From assembly GCF_000321225.1 (NCBI RefSeq), contig NW_004450480.1, forward strand, positions 2,920,176 through 2,984,175: DNA of 64,000 nucleotides, in the 5' to 3' direction. The stretch is from Odobenus rosmarus divergens. Its lineage: Eukaryota > Chordata > Mammalia > Carnivora > Odobenidae. Below are positions 58,492-64,000 of this stretch, piece by piece. The notes under the pieces are model-generated. The model was not told where the DNA came from. It saw only the letters and a list, made by a program, of their open reading frames with translations, and made no database searches. The translations under genes and the position numbers were made by a program. Numbering within the stretch: position 1 is the first letter of the stretch; every line of letters begins with the position of its first letter.

Positions 58492-58968
58492 GTATTAGCC
58501 ATGGTCCCCAGAGAAACAGAGCCAACAGAATGTATATCTATCTGTCTATCTATCTATCTATCTACCTATCTATCTCTCTATCTATCATCTATCTATGTGT
58601 AGTTATAGTCATATATATATGTGTACACACATATATATGTATGTATATATATATAGAATCCAATATCTGCCAGGTAGGCGGGCAGGCTGGAGATCCAGGA
58701 AGGAATTGCAGTTCCAGTCCAAAGGCAGTCGATGGCACAATTCATGCCTCCTTGGGGGAGGTCAGTCTTTTTCTGTCAAGGCCTTCAACTGATTGGATGA
58801 GACCCATCCACATTACCAATAATCTGCTTTACTCAAGGTCTACCGATTTGTCAGTGTTAATCTCATCTAAAAAAATACCTTCTCAGAAACATATAAAATA
58901 AGGCTTAACCGAATATCTGGGCACCATGGCCTAGCCAAATTGACACATAAAATGTACCATTACACACA
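58492..58968 (+). mobile_element. Ancient interspersed repeat carrying a TCTA array
   Basis: It starts 'gtgtattagccatggtcccc', then 'agagaaacagagccaacaga', the microsatellite, 'caactgattggatgagaccc' and 'ccaaattgacacataaaatg' at the end. The block is common in mammals; family not assigned. Confidence 0.7.
58535..58596 (+). repeat. (TCTA)n tetranucleotide microsatellite
   Basis: TCTA/TATC units with a few interruptions are embedded near the start of an ancient interspersed repeat (58492-58968). Confidence 0.95.
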
Positions 58969-58969
58969 G

Positions 58970-59195
58970 TAATGAGAATTCAGTGCTTTGTGGGGGCCAC
59001 TGTGCTAAGCACTTTACATTTATGAATTTATCTACTCCTTCACCACAACCCTTTGAGGTAGGGACTGTTTTCCACTGTACAAATGAGAAAACTTGAGCAT
59101 AGAGGGGCTAAATAACCTGCCCAAGGTCACGCAACCAGGGATTTGTGCTCCTAACCACTGGGCTAGACTGTCAGCCACCTGAGGACAGAGCCACA
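58970..59195 (-). mobile_element. MIR
   Basis: 'ctgtgctaagcactttacat', 'aaatgagaaaacttgagcat' and 'aacctgcccaaggtcacgca' are clear MIR segments in reverse. Confidence 0.82.
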
Positions 59196-59247
59196 AGGGG
59201 TGGTGCCTGCTGTGGCTGGCATAAGGCTGTATGAATATCTGTTAAGT

Positions 59248-59276
59248 GGACACCCAAATGGCTCAGTCAGCTAACC
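59248..59276 (+). mobile_element. CAN-SINE 5' head fragment
   Basis: GGACACCCAAATGGCTCAGT resembles the first 28 or so bases of the CAN-SINE head, after which similarity stops. It is a truncated remnant. Confidence 0.55.
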
Positions 59277-59729
59277 TCTTGGATTCCTCTAAGCAATGGT
59301 ATCTTTTCTCCTAATTGACTAGCTGTTTTGTTTTTGGTTTCATCTTGTGGATGAAACCTTAAAATGACATATTCTTTTTATGTCTAAAATACTCTCCAGC
59401 AATTAGTGACAATGTCCTGTGTAAATGGATTTAAATGTATATAGCAAAGGAAGTTGTCCATATATACAGGCTGTAAGAAGACCATGTTAAGCCTCCAAGT
59501 TGACTTGTGTACGTCAAGGGAATGGCCCAGGCAGGGAGAAAATCTGGAGTTGCTATAAAATATGTAACCACTGGTATAAAATTTCTGCTCAAACACTCCT
59601 AATATAGTATAATATATAAATAATAAGATATAAATATTCATTTGTAAGTTACATCACATGTTATTGTTTGGATATCTAAGTACATTATAACCGTACAGAG
59701 AGAATGAACTTTAAAAAGGGTGAGATAGG

Positions 59730-59922
59730 GGCACATGGGTGGCTCAGTTGGTTAAGTGTCTGCCTTTGGCTCAGGTCATGATCTCAGGGTCCTAGGACTG
59801 AGCCCCGCATCAGGCTCCCTGCTCAGCAGGGAGTCTGCTTCTCTTTCTTCCTCTGCCCATGCCCTACTTGTGTGCACGCGCTCTCACTCCCTCAAATAAA
59901 TAAATAAAATCTTTAAAAAAAT
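59730..59922 (+). mobile_element. CAN-SINE
   Basis: This full-length copy has the duplication AAGGGTGAGATAGG at 59716-59729 and 59923-59936; the boundary is uncertain by a base or two because the element itself starts with G. Confidence 0.95.
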
Positions 59923-60229
59923 AAGGGTGAGATAGGGAATAAATGCTAATCAAAATTCTACTTTTTTTTTCTTTTCACATCTCTATGGCTCTTCTTGTGT
60001 TCTCCCCATTTTGATTTCCATTGACTTAGAGTCTTGAGTAATTAGAATTTTATCCCTCTATACAACTTAGTGAGAAATGAATTGATTCACCCAATCAATC
60101 TCATGCATTCAAGGAGATAATGAGGCTCAGCAGAAGAGTACCATGAGAGTTAAATGAGACGATATGTGAAAGCCTTTGACACAGCACGTGGCACTTGTTT
60201 TTATCACAAGACACCTAGTATTGCATAGT

Positions 60230-60430
60230 TGTTAAGAGTACAGACTCCAGAGGCAGATGCTTGGTGGCAATTCCAGTTTCACCATGCATTAACTGTGACT
60301 GATTAGGTGGGGTTGTTTCATGGATTAAATGAGTTAAAAACAAACAAAAAACAAGTAAGTAACATTTTTATGACACCCTGGCATGTAGTAAGTACTATAT
60401 GTTACTGAGCGTCATCACAAGGGCCCAGTA
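60230..60430 (+). mobile_element. MIR
   Basis: 'gttaagagtacagactccag' is the MIR head, followed by 'gttgtttcatggattaaatg' and 'accctggcatgtagtaagta'. Confidence 0.72.
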
Positions 60431-60439
60431 AACATTAAT

Positions 60440-61751
60440 TAGTTGTAAAACCAATGTAATGACGTATGCTGAGGCCATTATATCTCTATCCCTATTACTT
60501 TGTTCACCCAATATGCTATAAAATGAAAATGTCCAGAATGATGTCTTTGAAACCTTGCCCCAGGATTTCATTCATTTGCATACCAGTCACAATTTTTGCC
60601 CTCCCTGTGTACTACCTGTATCATTATTTACTTAATATTTGTCTCTAAATAAAGTTGGGTCTAATGCCAAGACCTACTTCATTAGTTTTGAGAACAGTAA
60701 TAGTAAAATCACGGATTTGATGTGCAAATACCATTTATTTTTCTGAAAATACATGACAATAAGCACATAACCAGCAAACCATTTCCCTCGCTATAAGAAA
60801 TGCTGTGTTACGCAATCCTTAAATTATGGCTGCCTCAATTATATTCACTTCATGAGATCAAAGAATACCAACATATGTTAGATATTGACCGAACTTTCCT
60901 TCAAAACACCCTAGTTCTCAAGAAGTTTAACAAATTGGGATTCTAATCTTTTTATTTTTGGATTCTCAATTGTTATTTTCTTTTGGATGAGAAGAATTTT
61001 AATTTCTTCATTCTTCTTCTTTGGGCCACTTCATTATGATTATATTTTCCTTTAAATACCTAAGGCCTATAAAAACACTGATCATTGTTATCACAGGGAT
61101 TCTAAAAGTACCCAGTTAAATTCTATCAAATTAACTGGATTCCTGATGCATGCCATAGAGACAGATTAAAGTTAAGAGCTAAGACCAGAACTTCAAAAGA
61201 GAAATTCAGTATTATTGAAATCAAACCTACCTTTATCAAAAGTGTGGAACTGCGACCTTGAATAGACCATAAACAATGGCCTAGGTAAATACAAGTTACA
61301 GTGAATCAGACCTTGTGATCTTCCCATTGTTTGCCATCATTCTTGACTCTGGAAATAGACCCTTCATCTAAATTAGAATCCCGAGCAGGTTTCTTTTAAG
61401 CCTTCTGAACTCTAATGCTAACATCTTAAAATCTATTAGACTGTCAGATGCTTTTGGTTTAAAATGGGAAAGCTGTCCCCTTGAAAATATATAAATGTTT
61501 GGACAAATGAAAGTCATTTCTCTAATCTATATTTAAGGGTTCCATTTTAGCACTCAGCACTGTTGTCTTTACTACAGATGCGAAAGTCATTATTACTATA
61601 ACCATTAGGGGGAAAAAATCATTTGATCCAGATCCATACTTTTTAGTTGGTCTTGCTCTAAATCTATGTGACAAGATGAAAAGTGATCTCATTTATGAAA
61701 ACATGGAATGAAATAGAGCATTCTTTGAATAAGACATATTCATAGAGGTCA
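60440..61751. other. Gene desert, nothing recognised
   Basis: AT-rich unique-looking DNA; weak L2-like end near 60640 only. Confidence 0.5.
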
Positions 61752-61972
61752 TGGATTGCTAGGCCTGGGACTGCTGACATTATGGGCTGGATAATTCTTT
61801 GTCGAAGGAGCTATCTTGGGCATCAGAAGACATTCAGGAGCATCGGTGGTCTCCATCCACTAGATGCAAGTAACACCCTCCCCCGGTTGTAACAACCAAA
61901 GAAGTCTCCAGACATTGCCAGATGTATCCTAAGGGCAGAGTCCCCCTTTATCTACCCATTGAAAGCCTGCCA
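61752..61972 (-). mobile_element. MER5A-type remnant
   Basis: In reverse orientation, 'gggctggataattctttgtc' and 'tctccagacattgccagatg' mark the element. Confidence 0.8.
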
Positions 61973-62714
61973 CAGGTCAAGAAGAAAGCTCTGCCATTGC
62001 TTCTCTGAATGTCATTGCTGTGTTTGGGGGTAAAAGTTTACTTCTTTACATGAGAGATTTGTGGTAGCTTGTATTACAAAACTCAAACTATAAATAACAG
62101 AAGGAAGGGAGAAAAGATTGAACATTTATTACCCGAAGCCATATAAATTCAATAATAAATAATGGCTCTCTAAAAATATGAGAAGTCTTTTTCAAAGTCA
62201 TTAGTTCTAATCATAAATGAATTTAGCAGCATTTTTTTTTTAAATTTTGCACCTTTGTAATGAACTCTGATAAATTCATGGAACTGGATGTTAAATAAAG
62301 AGATAGAAAGGTCTAATTTGCTGGTTCAGTAAGCTAGCTTATTTCAAGACATTGTGCATATTGCTTTGAATTTCATATTTCTGAGCAGTGAAGACATTAG
62401 TAGTATCCATCTTTAATGTAGTGTGGCAGACAATTAGGAGCTCAAATGGATTAAATCTCATTTCATCAGAGATACACACAGTGATTATTATTTTATTGCC
62501 AAATACTGTCAGCATTACATTTCTTCAACAGCTATTGTGATACCTGACTTGCATGCTTAAATTTGCATTAAACACTGTACAATAACAACAGTCATTTGGG
62601 CCATTTTCTTACATGGCATTATTTGGTTCTTCACTCTGTGCGTTCAAACCAACACTAGTTTTAAGGGTACAAAGTTTTCCATGCACTTGATACATGAGAG
62701 GCAGCTATAGCTTT
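61973..62714. other. Gene desert, nothing recognised
   Basis: AT-rich unique-looking DNA free of named repeats. Confidence 0.5.
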
Positions 62715-62820
62715 GAGGAAATGGTGTGGCTTTGGGGTCAGAAACAGTTCTGATGACAGTCCTAACGCTGCCCGTTTCAACCCGGGAGACCCTGAGAAGG
62801 ACACCTTACCCTGAGCCACA
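62715..62820 (+). mobile_element. MIR-like fragment
   Basis: 'gtgtggctttggggtcagaa' and the following 'aagga-cacctta-ccctgagcc' type decay resemble MIR. Confidence 0.4.
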
Positions 62821-62834
62821 CACAAGACAGATAA

Positions 62835-63540
62835 TTTTCTTCGGTTGTTTTAAACATCCTTTGTCAGAATTTTTAAATTCCAAAAACATTGCTTTTTGAA
62901 AGAAATGCAATTACACAACAAAAAAGCCAATTATACACCCCTTCATTTCCTTTATCCAGGCCCATGGTCTAGCTCTCTTCAAATAATTAATAGTAATCAT
63001 TTAATATATATCTGTCCATATTTTTCAGCAACCTCCTAGGAACACCTACAAGTAATTCTACCCATATACAGTGTAGTGTGTTCCTTTCTTTTTCTTTTTA
63101 AAAAGATTTTATTTATTTATTTATTTGTTTATTTAGCATGCGCTAGCAGGGGGAGGGGCAGAGGGAGAGAGAGAATCTCAAGCAGACTTCCCGCTGAGCG
63201 CGGAGCCCGACTTGGGGCTTGATCTCATGACCCTGAGATCACAACCTGAGCCAAAATCACGAGTCAGACACCCAATGGACTGAGTCACCCAGGTGCCCCT
63301 GTTCCTTTCTTTAAAAAAAAAAAAATGGGATCAAACTCTCCATATTTTTCTTTTTCTCTAACTTGCTTTTCTGAGTGACCTCAGATCTAACTATTGCTTA
63401 GATCTAAAAGAGCTGCATAAAATTTTGTAGAATAGATACACATGTTTGTCCAACCATTTCTCTCCAGATTGATTCCCTCTCGCTCCCATTCTTTGGCACT
63501 ACTAACCATGATGCAGTCATTGTCACTGAGGCTGGTTCCC
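62835..63540 (+). mobile_element. Old LINE-like fragment interrupted by a CAN-SINE
   Basis: 'aaatgggatcaaactctcca', 'aacttgcttttctgagtgac' and 'accatgatgcagtcattgtc' resemble an L1M 3' region; the SINE at 63092-63299 sits in it. Confidence 0.45.
63092..63299 (-). mobile_element. CAN-SINE, inserted in a LINE-like fragment
   Basis: This reverse-orientation copy has the duplication TGTTCCTTTCTTT at 63079-63091 and 63300-63312. Confidence 0.95.
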
Positions 63541-63971
63541 TGCCCGCAATTGGAACTGGGAAACAGAGGCTTTTCTCCCAGTGTGACTAACTCCTTGGAG
63601 GCCCGGTTTCCACAACTGCATATTGAGAATCACAACACCTGCCTACTTCCTTTACACACTGATATAAGGATGATCTGAGTCAGCATAGGAAGATGATATG
63701 GTGGTACTAGAATCAGGAGGGCCCTCCATACAAAAATCCCACTCGGACCAAGCTGTAGCTTCTCAAAGCCACCCGCTTTTATCTGTTTGCATGATCTAAT
63801 ATAAAATTTGTACACTTGTCATACACTCCCCACCTCTTGAACATTTTTTTCAGTAGGTATAACCACTTTTTCAATAGATAATTCACCCTTTCAGTGTTTG
63901 GTATTTAGTTTACAAAGTGCTGTAGCAAGTGCTACTCCAGGGTAGTGCCTGAGTTCTGAGAGCTAGATAAA

Positions 63972-64000
63972 GTGCGTGTGTGTGTGTGTGTGTGTGTGTG
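63972..64000 (+). repeat. (GT)n microsatellite running off the window
   Basis: Alternating G with T (one C) runs from 63972 to the last base; its true length is not visible. Confidence 0.95.

Noticed and set aside
1..64000. CRISPR arrays, bacterial operons, phage or defence systems
   Set aside because: The window is vertebrate nuclear DNA with spliced genes and SINEs; no regularly spaced direct repeats of that kind occur.

Overview
The window is mammalian nuclear DNA, most likely from an arctoid carnivoran (bear, seal or mustelid group). It holds a dozen tRNA-Lys-derived CAN-SINE copies, which are found only in Carnivora. Several carry the 'ccctgctcagcggggagtctgcttctccc' type of body, which I associate with arctoids rather than dogs or cats; that finer placement is inference from memory of SINE subfamilies. 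Older mammal-wide repeats (MIR, L2, MER5A, MER20, one MaLR LTR) fill much of the remainder.

Two protein-coding genes are readable. GPR27 (SREB1), an intronless orphan class A GPCR, lies on the + strand at about 4177-5313 inside a GC-rich CpG island. A 455-base run of Ns (3726-4180) removes its start codon and 5' flank. PROK2 (prokineticin 2) lies on the - strand with four coding exons: 31776-31871 (signal peptide and AVITG), 28279-28404 (first six cysteines), 20699-20761 (optional 63-nt basic exon) and 19300-19404 (last four cysteines and stop). All splice sites are GT-AG and all junctions are phase 0. The full form is 129 codons and the form that skips exon 3 is 108 codons. A second CpG island (about 31560-32420) covers PROK2 exon 1, with a TATA-like element, an AP-1 site and two CACGTG E-boxes upstream. 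This order and orientation matches human 3p13, where GPR27 is followed by PROK2 on the opposite strand.

Layout: 1-3500 is intergenic or possibly an EIF4E3 intron, with MIR and L2 debris. 3510-5320 is the GPR27 island and gene, and 5314-6930 its likely 3' UTR. 6960-17700 is intergenic. 17720-32000 is PROK2. 32430-64000 is a gene desert with no exon I can support, built from L2, MIR, LINE-1 and CAN-SINE copies plus one MLT1-like LTR.

The two genes do not form an operon or pathway. Each encodes a cell-surface signalling component: an orphan receptor and a secreted circadian, neuroendocrine and angiogenic ligand whose own receptors are encoded elsewhere. I found no new genetic system. The most notable unexplained structures are a perfect 22-bp inverted repeat with a 6-nt loop in PROK2 intron 2, an exact match to the CTCF core consensus in the same intron, and a 90-bp strictly alternating purine-pyrimidine tract in the probable PROK2 3' UTR.
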